From Roseomonas genomospecies 6 (GTDB lineage Bacteria; Pseudomonadota; Alphaproteobacteria; Azospirillales; Azospirillaceae), in NCBI RefSeq assembly GCF_008365375.1, contig NZ_QOKW01000014.1:105987-169986 (forward strand): a stretch of DNA of 64,000 bases, written 5' to 3'. Below are positions 15,754 through 24,974 of this stretch, piece after piece. The position numbers and the translations under genes were made by a program. The first letter of the stretch is position 1. Every line of letters starts with the position of its first letter. Under the pieces are notes generated by a model. It searched no databases and had not been told where the DNA came from. It was given only the letters and a program-made list of their open reading frames with translations.

Positions 15754-16118
15754 TGTCTTTCCTCACTGGTGGGGCCGGTTTCAAAGGCGGCCGCTGGTGG
15801 CGTCGATCGTTCACACAGCCGCATGCGACCATGGGGTGCGCGAACGGCGGACCATGCGACTGTAGCGATGTGGTGCGCGGCGCGATTGGTCTATCCGGCG
15901 AAAGAATCCGGCGCATCGCGCGAATTTTGTGCGCATGGGTTGCGCCGGGCGCGCCGATGCGGGGAAAACGTCGTTGCCCCGTCGGGACGCGCTCGCACCC
16001 GCGGTGCGGCGGATGGCGCGCGGCGGATGGGCATGGCGAACGATCCTACGCCGCTCTATTCTTGCTCTGGTCTTTGATGATACTGTCGCCGGGGAATGAA
16101 ATCCGGAAGGTGTCCAGC
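15754..16118. promoter_or_regulatory. Divergent promoter region of the R-body locus with paired direct repeats
   Basis: This 365-base stretch without a convincing gene separates rebB copy 1 (leftward) from the yitT-like gene (rightward). CATGCGAC occurs at 15822-15829 and 15853-15860, 31 bases apart, about three helical turns. Each is followed by GGTGCGCG (15835-15842 and 15872-15879). The pairs lie 70-130 bases upstream of the rebB start, a suitable place for an activator. No clear -35/-10 pair was found. The role is inferred. Confidence 0.35.
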
Positions 16119-16775
16119 GTGTCCAAGAAGTGTGCAGTATCCGTGCCCGCCGACACTGCCGTTGCAACAAAAGAAGCCAAAAGGGCGTCTCACAGCGCAT
16201 TTGATAATGCGCAGGGGCAGCTCTTCGGCATCATCATGACCGCGTTCGGGATTTCCATACTGCATGCCGCCGGGTTGATCACCGGGCAGGCGGCGGGGCT
16301 GTCCTTCGTCATCGCCTACGCCACGGGGCTGGAGTTCGGCCCGGTGTTCTTCGTCGTGAATCTGCCCTTCTACGCGCTGGCGCTGGCGCGCATCGGCTGG
16401 CGCTTCACCGCGAAGTCGCTCCTGGCGGTGACGAGCATCTCGGTCCTGACCACGCTGGCGCCGCAGGCGATCCGCTACGATGCGCTGCATCCCTATGTGG
16501 CGGCGGTTCTGGCGGGCTTCTGCATCGGCATCGGGGTCATCGGCCTGTTCCGCCACGGCTCCAGCGGCGGCGGGGTGGGCATTCTCGCCTACTACATCCA
16601 GGAGAAGACGGGATTCCGCGCCGGCTGGCTCCAGGCCATGTTCGACGTGGTGATCTTCTCCATGGCGGTCTTCGTGATCGACGGGAAGGCGGTGCTGGCC
16701 TCCATCCTGGGGGCGGCGGTGCTGAACGCCTTCGTCGCCTTCAACCACCGGACGGACTGGTACGTGGCCCGCTGA
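16119..16775 (+). CDS. YitT-family membrane protein (short form)
   Basis: An integral membrane protein of about 218 aa with five or six hydrophobic segments (for example GIIMTAFGISILHAAGLITG and VIFSMAVFVIDGKAVLASIL). The central motif GVIGLFRHGSSGGGVGILAY is typical of the YitT/DUF161 family, and no C-terminal DUF2179 domain follows. The function of the family is poorly known. I chose the GTG at 16119 because GGAAGG lies eight bases upstream; an ATG at 16077 in the same frame has no ribosome site. The gene converges on motB with 11 bases between stops, and a short GGGGG/CCCCC hairpin spans the junction. Confidence 0.82.
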   Translation: MSKKCAVSVPADTAVATKEAKRASHSAFDNAQGQLFGIIMTAFGISILHAAGLITGQAAGLSFVIAYATGLEFGPVFFVVNLPFYALALARIGWRFTAKSLLAVTSISVLTTLAPQAIRYDALHPYVAAVLAGFCIGIGVIGLFRHGSSGGGVGILAYYIQEKTGFRAGWLQAMFDVVIFSMAVFVIDGKAVLASILGAAVLNAFVAFNHRTDWYVAR

Positions 16776-16786
16776 CCGCGAGGGGG

Positions 16787-17737
16787 CTATTCCCCCGCCG
16801 CGGCCTTCAGAAGGGTGATGCTGATCCGCCGGTTCTGCGGGGCCAGCGGGTTTGCGGCGTCGAGATGGTCCAGGTCGGCGCGGCCCTCCACCCGGACGAT
16901 CCGCCGGGCCGGCACGCCCGCGGCGATCAGCTCGCGGCGGGCGGCGTTGGCGCGGTCGCTGGACAGTTCCCAATTGCCGTACTTCGCCCCCTCCGCATAG
17001 CCCAGCGCGTCGGTGTGGCCGGTGATGCTGAGGCGGTTGGGGGACGACGCGACGGCCCCGGCGACCAGCCGCATCAGGCGCCGCCCCTGCTCGTTCATCT
17101 GGGCGGAGCCGACGTTGTACATCGACACCTTCGCCTGATCGGTGAGTTGAACGCGCAGGCCCACGGACGTCTGCTCGATGACCACGCTGGCGGCGAGCGC
17201 TCCCAGCTCCGGCATGGTTTCCAGCGCCGCGCGGAGGTCGCGCTCGGCCTTCTCCAACCCCTGCCGTTCGGTCAGGGCCGCCGTCTGGCGGTCGAGCAAG
17301 GCCTCCAGCTCCGCCCGCGCGTCGCGGTCCGACTGGTTCCTGCCGCCGGGCGGGTGGGGCATCGGGTCCTTGCGCCCGGCGGGCTCGCGGTCGCTCTCGC
17401 CCAGCGAGGCCACCACGGGCGGGGCGGCCACCGGCACGCTGTGCTCCCCCGGCGCGTTGGGGGTGGAGAGCGATCCGGTCTGGTCCACCGCCCGCCCGGC
17501 CAGCATGCCGTCCGCGCCCGAGTTGGACTGGGACAGGGCCACCGGGTTGAAGTAGTCGGCGATGCCCTTGCGCTGTTCCACCGTGGTGATGTTCATCAGC
17601 CACATGATGAGGAAGAAGGTCATCATGGCCGTCACGAAGTCGGCGTAGGCCAGTTTCCAGGCGCTGTTGTGCTCCTCCTCCTCCTCGCCGTGGCGGCGCT
17701 TGACGATGATCGTCGGCTCGATGCGCTTGCGGGCCAT
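16787..17737 (-). CDS. motB: Flagellar stator protein MotB
   Basis: MotB anchors the proton-conducting stator to peptidoglycan. In this 316-aa protein a single transmembrane segment (DFVTAMMTFFLIMWLMN) contains the essential proton-binding Asp33. The C-terminal OmpA-like domain has LSITGHTDALGYAEG and LSSDRANAARREL. The linker between is long and charged, as in other alphaproteobacteria. The start follows motA by 13 bases, so they form a motAB pair. An in-frame extension upstream is Pro/Arg-rich shadow sequence and was not used. Confidence 0.96.
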   Translation of the reverse strand: MARKRIEPTIIVKRRHGEEEEEHNSAWKLAYADFVTAMMTFFLIMWLMNITTVEQRKGIADYFNPVALSQSNSGADGMLAGRAVDQTGSLSTPNAPGEHSVPVAAPPVVASLGESDREPAGRKDPMPHPPGGRNQSDRDARAELEALLDRQTAALTERQGLEKAERDLRAALETMPELGALAASVVIEQTSVGLRVQLTDQAKVSMYNVGSAQMNEQGRRLMRLVAGAVASSPNRLSITGHTDALGYAEGAKYGNWELSSDRANAARRELIAAGVPARRIVRVEGRADLDHLDAANPLAPQNRRISITLLKAAAGE

Positions 17738-17750
17738 GGCGGGGCCTCCC

Positions 17751-18638
17751 TCAGGCGGTCTGGCTCGCCTCGCGGGCCTTCGCCTGCGAGGAGAGGGTGG
17801 TGGCGACCTCGACCTCGGCAAGGCTCGGCTGGGTGTCGGCGAACAGCACCTTGCGGGCGAACTCCGCGCAGACCTGCGGAGGGCTGCCGCGCAGATAGGC
17901 GCCGAGCGCCGCGCGCACGCAGATGAACAGGGTCAGCTCCGCCTCGCGGCGCTGGCGCGCGGCGGCGGCGATCGGGCCGACCAGACCGTAGGACAGCAGA
18001 ACGCCCAGGAAGGTGCCGGTCAGCGCCCCGCCGATCATGTGGCCCAGCACCTCCGGCGGCTCGCTGATCGCCCCCATGGCGTTGATGACGCCCAGCACGG
18101 CGGCGACGATGCCCAGGGCCGGCAGCGCGTCGGCCAGATTCTGCAACGCCTTGGGCACCTGGTTCAGCTCGCGCCCGATGGTGTCGATCTCCTCGCTCAT
18201 CAGCGCTTCCAGGTCGTGCGGGTTGTCCTGGCCCAGCGCGATCAGGCGCAGATAGTCGCACAGGAAGGTGACGCAGCGCGGCTGGCGGAAGACGGAGGGA
18301 TACTGGGCGAAGATCGGGCTGTCCTCGGGCTTGTCGATGTCGCTTTCGATGTTCGACACGCCCTTGGACTTGGCCTGCCGCAGAAGGACGTAGAGGAGGG
18401 AGATCAGGTCGAGATACTCGTCCTTGCTGGTGTGCCGCCCGCGGGCCACCGCGCCGATGGTGCGCATGGTCGCGCGCAGCACCGGCATGGAGTTGGCGAT
18501 GACGTAGCCGCCGATCCCGGCACCGACGATGATGACGATCTCCACGGGCTGCCACAGCACGCCCATCCGCCCGCCCATGGCGGCGAAGCCGCCGAGCACG
18601 CTCAGGAAGACCGCGACGATTCCGAACAGCAAACGCAT
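17751..18638 (-). CDS. motA: Flagellar stator protein MotA
   Basis: This 295-aa protein is the usual length for alphaproteobacterial MotA, with four hydrophobic segments. The first is FGIVAVFLSVLGGFAAMGG. The conserved region LPALGIVAAVLGVINAMGA precedes the cytoplasmic-loop-to-TM4 part GTFLGVLLSYGLVGP. MotA4-MotB2-type units surround the rotor and contact FliG, which is encoded in the second flagellar island. It is first of the motAB pair and lies 41 bases after the repeat-protein gene, so the three probably share a transcript. Confidence 0.96.
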   Translation of the reverse strand: MRLLFGIVAVFLSVLGGFAAMGGRMGVLWQPVEIVIIVGAGIGGYVIANSMPVLRATMRTIGAVARGRHTSKDEYLDLISLLYVLLRQAKSKGVSNIESDIDKPEDSPIFAQYPSVFRQPRCVTFLCDYLRLIALGQDNPHDLEALMSEEIDTIGRELNQVPKALQNLADALPALGIVAAVLGVINAMGAISEPPEVLGHMIGGALTGTFLGVLLSYGLVGPIAAAARQRREAELTLFICVRAALGAYLRGSPPQVCAEFARKVLFADTQPSLAEVEVATTLSSQAKAREASQTA

Positions 18639-18679
18639 GATGGTTAGTCCTCCGGCTCGGCCGAATGATGAGGTCGGGC

Positions 18680-21115
18680 TCAGGGAGCCGTCTTGTTGGG
18701 CTGCGGGCTTCCGGGCGCCGTCCACCGGCGCACCATACCGGCCAGCGCGTCGGCGGCGGCGAGCTGCCCGCCGACCGTGGCGCTGGACAGCGGCTTGCCC
18801 GCCGGGTCCGCCGGGGCGGCCAGCGCGTCGAGAAGCCCCGCCCAGCGGGTGCCGGCCAGCGCCTTGCCGTGGCGCTCCGCGGCGGCGGTCACCGCCGCGT
18901 CGTCGCCCGCGCGGAAGGCGGCCAGCGCGTGATGGGCGATGTCGTCCGGCATGGGGGAAACTTCGATCAGTTCGGCGTAGGCGGCGCGCGCCGCCGGCCA
19001 TTCGCCGGCCCGGAACAGGCTGTCCGCCCGGATGCGCGCCGCTTCGGGACCGGTCAGGCCGCGCAACGCGTCGAAGGCGCGCATCGCCTCGCCCTCCGCG
19101 GCGAAGGCTTCGGCGCGCAGCAGGGCGCGCCGCTCGGCAGCCTGGGCGTTGGTGGCTGGGGCGTCCGTCACGGGACCGGCGGTGTGGTCCAGAACGGCCA
19201 GCGCCTCCGCCCCGCGCCCGGCGTCCAGGAGCACGCGGGCCAGCTCCAGCCCGATCTCGGTGCGCTGCGCCCCGCGCGCGGTCTCGGCGAGGCCGTGCAG
19301 CAGGCGTCCCGCTTCCAGCGTGAAGCCGCCGCGGGCCAGCACCCGGGCCAGCCGCCGCTGCCGCGTGCCGGACTCGTCGTCCGTCATCGCCACCGTGCGG
19401 CCATGGCGCACCTGGAGGGCCAAGGCGTCCAGCGTGGTCCCCGGTGTCGTCTCCAGATGGCCGATCACCGCGTCCAGGAGCCCGCGCCCGTTGGTCAGGG
19501 CCGCGCGCCCGCGCGCCGTCGCTCCGAAGCGGCGGCCCAGCAGGCCGAAGATGTCGAGCGCCGCGTCGATCCGCCCGGCGCGGGTGTAGGCGGCACCCAG
19601 GGCGGCCAGCGCGTCCGTCTCCACATCGCCGCCGCGCCAGGCGTAGCGCAGGCTTTCCAGCTCCGCGATGGCGCCGGGATCGTCCAGAGCGCCGCTGGCG
19701 AGCCGCAACTCGATGGAGCGCACCTGCGCCCGGTGGCCATAGAGATTCGGCAGCGCGGCGGCGCGCTTGTAGTGGGTCAGCGCGTCCGCCGCCTCGTTGT
19801 GCAGTTCCGCCAGACGCCCGCGGAAATAATCGAGCCGCCCGTCCGTGGAGCCGATGCCGTCCAGGGTGATCATCTCCAGCACGATCAGGTTCAGCGCCGG
19901 GCCGTCCGCCGCCTCTCCCGCCGATTCGGCCAGCAGGGTCAGCAGCCGTCCGCGCAGGTCGGCGGGGTAGGAGAGCAGCCGCTTCAACGCGATGGGCAGG
20001 CCCGTCTTCGCGTCGGTCCAGCGGGTGGGGGCGAGCGTGACGCTGCGCCAGACGTGATGGTCGGCGGCGGCGGGGGTGGGTGCACTGCGCACGAACTGGC
20101 TGTCGTCCGGATCGGCGGTGCCGTCCAGCGCGCGGAAGGCGTCGCGCAGCAGGCGCAGCTCGTAACGCTGGTCGGGTCCCGGCGTCAGGCTTTCCGCGGC
20201 GTCCAGGGCGGCGCGGCCCTCCTCCGGCAGGGCGCGGGCCAGCGTGAAGCGGGCCATGGCGAGCAGCGCGTCCACCCGCGCGCGGCCCTGGCTTTCAGCG
20301 ATGCGCTGCTCCAGATGCTGCTTGCGCGCGGGGAAGTCCTCGCCGGCCCAGGCGTCCAGGTCGAAGGCGCGGATCGCCGGATCGGCCTGGGCCACGGGAG
20401 TGACGGGAGCCGCCGGTGGCGGCGGTGCGGCGGGAGCCGCCGGTGGCGGCAGTGCGGCGGCCACCGTCCTGGCGGGTTCCAGCTTCGCTTCCGGCTTTGG
20501 TGGCGGCGCTTCCGGGACCGGTGCCTGCACGATGGGCTTCGCCTGCAAAATGGGCTGCGCCTGGGCGTTGGCGACCGGGCTTAGCCGCTCGGCGAGGCGG
20601 ATGGGTGCCGGTTCGGGCACCGGTTCAGGAGCCGGCGGCGGCACGATCACCGGGAAGACCGACGCGCCCGGCGCTTCGGCCAGCAGGGAGGTTTCGGCTG
20701 GGGCCACCGTGCCGGGCTTGCGCGCGGGGCGGGGCGGGTCGGCCACGTCGATAAAGGTGATCCGTTTCTCCCGGCGCACGGTGACGCGGGCGCCGCAGGG
20801 CCAGTCCATGGTCAGGCCGCGCCCATCCTCCGCCGTTTGGAAGCCGGTCAACCGCCGGGAATAGGTGCCGTTCAGCGTCTCCAGCGGCCAGGGAACCGCC
20901 TGCGGGAAGGCGATGCGCCCGCCGCAACTCCCCACCTCCACCGCCGGAGCGCCCTGCGCGTTGACCAGCGCCAAGCGCGAGAAGTCGGCGTGGTCGCCCG
21001 TCTGCACGGTGATGGGCTCGGCGGCGCTTGCGGATGGCGCAGTCAAGGCGGTGGTGACCAACAGCAGGGCCAGGGAGATGGACACAGACACGGACGAGGA
21101 CCGGCAGGGATGCAT
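18680..21115 (-). CDS. Exported repeat protein upstream of motAB, 811 aa
   Basis: A signal peptide (ALLLVTTALTAPSASA) leads into a small beta-rich domain (residues 35-125). A Pro/Ala-rich linker (130-240) follows, then about 550 residues of helical TPR-like repeats (for example ALGAAYTRAGRIDAALDIFG). Periplasmic location is expected. It lies just upstream of motA on the same strand and is divergent from flgF. TPR-like exported proteins near motAB occur in rhizobia and relatives (MotC-type), so a role in stator assembly or motility is plausible, but I do not recognise an exact family. Confidence 0.82.
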   Translation of the reverse strand: MHPCRSSSVSVSISLALLLVTTALTAPSASAAEPITVQTGDHADFSRLALVNAQGAPAVEVGSCGGRIAFPQAVPWPLETLNGTYSRRLTGFQTAEDGRGLTMDWPCGARVTVRREKRITFIDVADPPRPARKPGTVAPAETSLLAEAPGASVFPVIVPPPAPEPVPEPAPIRLAERLSPVANAQAQPILQAKPIVQAPVPEAPPPKPEAKLEPARTVAAALPPPAAPAAPPPPAAPVTPVAQADPAIRAFDLDAWAGEDFPARKQHLEQRIAESQGRARVDALLAMARFTLARALPEEGRAALDAAESLTPGPDQRYELRLLRDAFRALDGTADPDDSQFVRSAPTPAAADHHVWRSVTLAPTRWTDAKTGLPIALKRLLSYPADLRGRLLTLLAESAGEAADGPALNLIVLEMITLDGIGSTDGRLDYFRGRLAELHNEAADALTHYKRAAALPNLYGHRAQVRSIELRLASGALDDPGAIAELESLRYAWRGGDVETDALAALGAAYTRAGRIDAALDIFGLLGRRFGATARGRAALTNGRGLLDAVIGHLETTPGTTLDALALQVRHGRTVAMTDDESGTRQRRLARVLARGGFTLEAGRLLHGLAETARGAQRTEIGLELARVLLDAGRGAEALAVLDHTAGPVTDAPATNAQAAERRALLRAEAFAAEGEAMRAFDALRGLTGPEAARIRADSLFRAGEWPAARAAYAELIEVSPMPDDIAHHALAAFRAGDDAAVTAAAERHGKALAGTRWAGLLDALAAPADPAGKPLSSATVGGQLAAADALAGMVRRWTAPGSPQPNKTAP

Positions 21116-21257
21116 CGCGACTGTCCCAAATTTTATCTAAATCGGAGCAAAATCTCCCAAGACACCGGCCAGTTCCCATCGCGGCGCCTCAGTTGAAACC
21201 CGGCTTTAAACTGCATCACCTAGGTTAAGGCGGCGTTCAAACTGAAGGTGTCCGGCG

Positions 21258-21986
21258 ATGGAGAATCCCCTTTACATCGGATTGTCGCGGCAAGTGGCGC
21301 TGCGCCGGCAGCTCGATGTCGTGGCGAACAACATCGCCAACATGAACACTGCCGGATTCCGCGGCGAACGCATGCTGTTCGAAGCGGCGATGGAGCGCGG
21401 CGGCATGAAGCCGTCCGACAAGATCGCCTTCACCATCGACCGCGCCACTTACACCGACTTCACTGCCGGGGGGCTGAAGCCGACCGGCAACCCCTACGAC
21501 GTGGCGCTGGACGGCGACGGCTGGTTCCAGGTCCAGACGCCGGACGGTCCGCGCTACACCCGCGACGGGCGGATGCGGCGCGATGTGGACGGGCAGCTCG
21601 TGAACGCCGGCGGCTTCCCCTATCTGGACGACAACCAGCAGCCCATCGTCATCCCGGCGGACCGCAGCCGGATGGAGATCGGCACGGATGGGCTGGTTTC
21701 CGCCGACAACGAGATGATCGCCCGGCTGCGCGTCGTCCGCTTCGAGAACCCGCAGGCGCTGGCCCAGACCGGCGACGTGCTGTTCGACGCCGGGGACGCC
21801 CAGCCGCTGCCGGCCCCCGACGCCCGCCTCGTCCAGGGCAAGCTGGAGCAGTCCAACGTCCAGGCCATCGCCGAGATGTCGCGGATGATGGAGCTGACGC
21901 GCGACTACCAGTCGGTCACCCGCATGATGGACGACGGGCAGGATCTGCTGCGCTCCGCCATCAACCGCCTCGGCAAATCCGCTTAA
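21258..21986 (+). CDS. flgF: Flagellar proximal rod protein FlgF
   Basis: A 242-aa rod protein. The N-terminal rod motif is LDVVANNIANMNTAGFRGER, the central region is GDGWFQVQTPDGPRYTRDG, and the C-terminal helix VQAIAEMSRMMELTRDYQSV completes the family pattern. It starts after GAAGGTG and leads a four- to five-gene unit flgF-flgG-flgA-flgH-(fliL-like). The promoter must lie in the 142-base region shared with the divergent repeat-protein gene. Confidence 0.96.
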   Translation: MENPLYIGLSRQVALRRQLDVVANNIANMNTAGFRGERMLFEAAMERGGMKPSDKIAFTIDRATYTDFTAGGLKPTGNPYDVALDGDGWFQVQTPDGPRYTRDGRMRRDVDGQLVNAGGFPYLDDNQQPIVIPADRSRMEIGTDGLVSADNEMIARLRVVRFENPQALAQTGDVLFDAGDAQPLPAPDARLVQGKLEQSNVQAIAEMSRMMELTRDYQSVTRMMDDGQDLLRSAINRLGKSA

Positions 21987-22003
21987 ATCAGGAGATTGCG
22001 TCC

Positions 22004-22789
22004 ATGCGCGTGCTCAGCATCGCTTCGACCGGCATGATGGCCCAGCAGTTGAACGTCGAGGTCATCTCCAACAACATCGCCAACATCAACACCACCGCCT
22101 TCAAGCGCGGGCGCGCCGAGTTCCAGGATCTGATGTACCAGTCGGAACGGCGTCAGGGCAGCCAGTCCACCGACGCCGGCACCATCATCCCGACCGGCAT
22201 CGAGGTCGGCCTGGGCGTTCGTCCGGGGGCCGTCAACCGCATCAACACGACCGGCAACCTGACCTCCACCGGGAACGAGCTGGATCTCGCCATCGAAGGG
22301 CGCGGCTATTTCAACATCCGCATGCCCGCGGGGGAAACCGCCTACACCCGCGCCGGGGGCTTCAAGCTGTCGCCGGAAGGGACCGTCGTGACCAGCGACG
22401 GCCACCCGGTGCTGCCGGAGATCACCGTTCCGCAGGGCACGCGGGAAATCGCCGTGAACAGCTCCGGCGAGGTGCAGGCCTTCGTGGACGGGCAGACCCG
22501 CCCGCGCGTGCTGGGCCAGCTCGTGATGACCGTGTTCGTCAACGAATCCGGGCTGGAGGCGATGGGCGACAACCTCTACCGCTCCACCCCCGCCTCGGGC
22601 GAGCCGCAGGACGGCACCGGCGGGCAGGCGGGCTTCGGCACCATCCGGCAGAAGTATCTGGAATCCTCCAACGTCAACGTCGTGCAGGAGATCACCGAAC
22701 TCATCTCCGCCCAGCGCGCCTACGAGATGAACGCGAAGGTGGTCGAGGCCGGCGACCAGATGGCCTCCACGCTTTCCAACATGCGGTGA
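22004..22789 (+). CDS. flgG: Flagellar distal rod protein FlgG
   Basis: A 261-aa protein with the canonical N-terminus (MMAQQLNVEVISNNIANINT) and C-terminus (SSNVNVVQEITELISAQRAY then EMNAKVV). It builds the distal rod that crosses the peptidoglycan and L/P rings. The ATG at 22004 follows AGGAGA, 17 bases after flgF. The usual family length and the rod motif position rule out a longer reading through flgF. Confidence 0.97.
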   Translation: MRVLSIASTGMMAQQLNVEVISNNIANINTTAFKRGRAEFQDLMYQSERRQGSQSTDAGTIIPTGIEVGLGVRPGAVNRINTTGNLTSTGNELDLAIEGRGYFNIRMPAGETAYTRAGGFKLSPEGTVVTSDGHPVLPEITVPQGTREIAVNSSGEVQAFVDGQTRPRVLGQLVMTVFVNESGLEAMGDNLYRSTPASGEPQDGTGGQAGFGTIRQKYLESSNVNVVQEITELISAQRAYEMNAKVVEAGDQMASTLSNMR

Positions 22790-22794
22790 CCGCC

Positions 22795-23511
22795 ATGCGG
22801 CGTTCCGTCTTCCATTGGGCCGCCTTCGCGGTCGCCCTGCACCTGCTGTGGTCGCCCGCCCGGGCGGCCACCCTGTCCGACGGGGAAGGCGCCGTGGAGG
22901 CGCTTCTGGCGCAGGAGCTGGCGGCCTCGCTCGGCCCGGCGGTGCCGGCGGACGCGCGGGTGTCGGTGGTGCTGACCGTGCCCTTCTCCGGCCCGGTGGA
23001 GGCGGTGCGCGACCTGTCCTACGACCCGCGCGGCGGCTTGATCCGCGCGCTGGTCAGCAGCAACGGGCGCATCGTCGAGGTCAAGGCCAAGGCCGACGTC
23101 ATGGTGGAGGTGCCGGTGCCGACGCGCCGCATCCTGCCCGGCGAGGTGATCGCCGACAGCGACCTGACCACCATCCCGATGCCATTGGAGCGGCTGAACG
23201 GCGCCGTCGTCACCTCCCGCGACGCTCTGGTCGGGCTGGCCAGCCGCCGCCAGCTTTCCGCCGGGCGGCTGATCCAGACCTCCGCGGTCGGCGCCCCGCT
23301 GGTGGTTCAGCGCAACAAGCCGGTCAGCCTCGTCTATGAGGACGGTCCGCTGCAACTGATGGCGCGGGGCCGCGCCCTTCAGGACGGCGGGGTGGGGGAA
23401 CTGGTGCGGGTGATGAACATCGCCAGCAGCATCGTCGTCACCGGCACCATCACCGGGCCGCAGACCGTCACCGTCTCCGGGCCGCCGGATGCGGTTTCCG
23501 AGAAATTCTGA
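22795..23511 (+). CDS. flgA: Flagella P-ring assembly chaperone FlgA
   Basis: A 238-aa periplasmic chaperone with signal peptide WAAFAVALHLLWSPARA. The SAF domain has RRILPGEVIADSDLTTIPM and SAGRLIQTSAVGAPLVVQRN, and the C-terminal part has VVTGTITGPQTVTVSG. FlgA assists FlgI polymerisation; flgI is not in this window. The ATG at 22795 sits five bases after the flgG stop. A GTG at 22786 that overlaps flgG would add three residues and is an alternative. Confidence 0.93.
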   Translation: MRRSVFHWAAFAVALHLLWSPARAATLSDGEGAVEALLAQELAASLGPAVPADARVSVVLTVPFSGPVEAVRDLSYDPRGGLIRALVSSNGRIVEVKAKADVMVEVPVPTRRILPGEVIADSDLTTIPMPLERLNGAVVTSRDALVGLASRRQLSAGRLIQTSAVGAPLVVQRNKPVSLVYEDGPLQLMARGRALQDGGVGELVRVMNIASSIVVTGTITGPQTVTVSGPPDAVSEKF

Positions 23512-23545
23512 GTCCAGTCACCTGGGTTCAATCGAGGACACCTCC

Positions 23546-24289
23546 ATGCGCACGCTCCCGCCCCGCATCCTGCTTCCCTTCCTCGCCCTGACGGTGGCGC
23601 TCGCCGGTTGCGGGCGGCTGGCCGACGTGGGGCAGGCGCCGCGCCTGTCGGAGATCTCCAACCCCGCCATGGCCCCGGAAGCGCGCGTCATCTCCATGCC
23701 GATGCCGCGCCCCAACATGAACGAGCAGGTGCCGAGTTCGCTGTGGCGCACCGGGTCCCGCGACTTCTTCCGCGACCCGCGGGCCAAGCAGGTGGGCGAT
23801 CTGCTGACCGTCATCATCAACATCGCCGATCAGGCGCAGTTGCAGAACCAGACGCAGCGCCAGCGCTCCAACGCCGAATCGGCGGGGGTGCCGAGTTTCT
23901 TCGGGCTGGAGTCGCGGCTGCCCGCGGTGCTGCCCGATGCGGTGAATCCGTCCAGCCTCGTCGATCTGGACAGTTCCTCCTCCTCCTCCGGGACCGGAAC
24001 GATCCAGCGCAACGAGCGCATCGCCATGCGCGCCGCGGCGGTGGTGACCGAGGTGCTGCCCAACGGCAACTTCGTGATCGCCGGGCGGCAGGAGGTGCGC
24101 GTGAACTACGAACTGCGCGAGATGCGAATCGCCGGGGTCATCCGTCCCGAGGACATCACCAACGTGAACACCATCGAATACGACAAGATCGCCGAAGCGC
24201 GGATCACCTACGGCGGGCGCGGCCAGATCACCGACGTGCAGCAGCCGCGCTACGGCCAGCAGGTGTTCGACATCATCATGCCCTTCTGA
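23546..24289 (+). CDS. flgH: Flagellar L-ring protein FlgH
   Basis: A 247-aa outer-membrane lipoprotein with lipobox LAGC at residues 17-20. The conserved parts are VGDLLTVIINIADQAQLQNQ, then NGNFVIAGRQEVRVNYELRE, then GVIRPEDITNVNTIEYDKIA and the C-terminal GRGQITDVQQPRYGQQ. It forms the L ring around the rod. The ATG at 23546 gives the lipoprotein signal; an upstream in-frame start would bury it. Confidence 0.96.
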   Translation: MRTLPPRILLPFLALTVALAGCGRLADVGQAPRLSEISNPAMAPEARVISMPMPRPNMNEQVPSSLWRTGSRDFFRDPRAKQVGDLLTVIINIADQAQLQNQTQRQRSNAESAGVPSFFGLESRLPAVLPDAVNPSSLVDLDSSSSSSGTGTIQRNERIAMRAAAVVTEVLPNGNFVIAGRQEVRVNYELREMRIAGVIRPEDITNVNTIEYDKIAEARITYGGRGQITDVQQPRYGQQVFDIIMPF

Positions 24290-24308
24290 GCCGGGGGAGC
24301 ACGCGACC

Positions 24309-24809
24309 ATGCCGCAACGTCCCGGAGCCAGCCGCTTTTCCGTCTTCGTGCTCTGCGCCGCCCTGGCGGGTGCCGCCGGATACGGCATCGGGCGCCTGCA
24401 ACTGACGCTGGGCGCCGGGGAGACGGTCGCGGCGGAGCAGTCGCAGGCCGGAGCCGCGCCGGAAGCGCTCACCGACGGCCCCGGCCCCTTCTATGTGGAG
24501 GTCGGGCAACTGATGGTGCCGGTGCTGGTGGAGGGCCGCACCAACGCCTTCATCCTGACCCAGATCACCCTTCAGACGGGCAGCGTCGATCAGGCCAACC
24601 GGCTACGCCGCCATCTGCCCCACGCGCGCAACGCCCTGCTGCAGGCCCTGTTCGGAATGGCCGGTGCGGGCGCCTTCGACGGCCCGTCGGTCGATCCCGC
24701 CGCCGTCGCCAAATCCCTGAAGCAGGCCGCCGCCGAGCAGTTCGGCCCCGACCTTGTGCGCGGCGTGCTGATCGACCGCCTGATGCGCCAGGAAAACACC
24801 CGCCTGTAG
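24309..24809 (+). CDS. FliL-like membrane-anchored protein downstream of flgH
   Basis: This 166-aa protein has one N-terminal membrane segment (FVLCAALAGAAGYGIG), then a periplasmic domain with FliL-like layout: FYVEVGQLMVPVLVEG, a beta strand pair, LPHARNALLQALF, and a final helix LVRGVLIDRLMRQ. FliL proteins sit near the stator. A better FliL candidate occurs in the second flagellar island, so this is a paralogue or an analogue. It starts 19 bases after flgH and probably ends the operon. Confidence 0.65.
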   Translation: MPQRPGASRFSVFVLCAALAGAAGYGIGRLQLTLGAGETVAAEQSQAGAAPEALTDGPGPFYVEVGQLMVPVLVEGRTNAFILTQITLQTGSVDQANRLRRHLPHARNALLQALFGMAGAGAFDGPSVDPAAVAKSLKQAAAEQFGPDLVRGVLIDRLMRQENTRL

Positions 24810-24825
24810 CGCTTCCCTTCATCCC

Positions 24826-24900
24826 CTCTCGCGCCTCTCGCGCCCGCTTGCGGGCGCTGACGGCGTCAGGCGGCCTTTGGCCGCCGAGAGCCCCGGGAGA
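24826..24900. repeat. Triple-hairpin intergenic repeat
   Basis: Three adjacent stems occur: CGCCCGC-tt-GCGGGCG (24841-24856), CTGAC-ggc-GTCAG (24857-24869) and GGCGGCC-ttt-GGCCGCC (24869-24885). Flanking CCCTCTC and GGGAGAGGG can pair around them. It lies between the flagellar operon and nap and may act as terminator or REP-like element. Confidence 0.6.
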
Positions 24901-24940
24901 GGGAAGACTTATGTGCGGCAAAACGTCCGCAGCGACGAAA

Positions 24941-24969
24941 GTACCGGTACCAAGGGCTGGTATCGGTAC
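24941..24969. promoter_or_regulatory. 11-bp inverted repeat in the nap promoter
   Basis: GTACCGGTACC and GGTATCGGTAC are inverted repeats (10 of 11 pairs) separated by AAGGGCT. The element ends five bases before the FNR-type dyad. It could be the operator of a second, nitrate- or redox-responsive regulator. It does not match the NarL heptamer arrangement I know, so the binding protein is unknown. Confidence 0.4.
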
Positions 24970-24974
24970 CGTCA

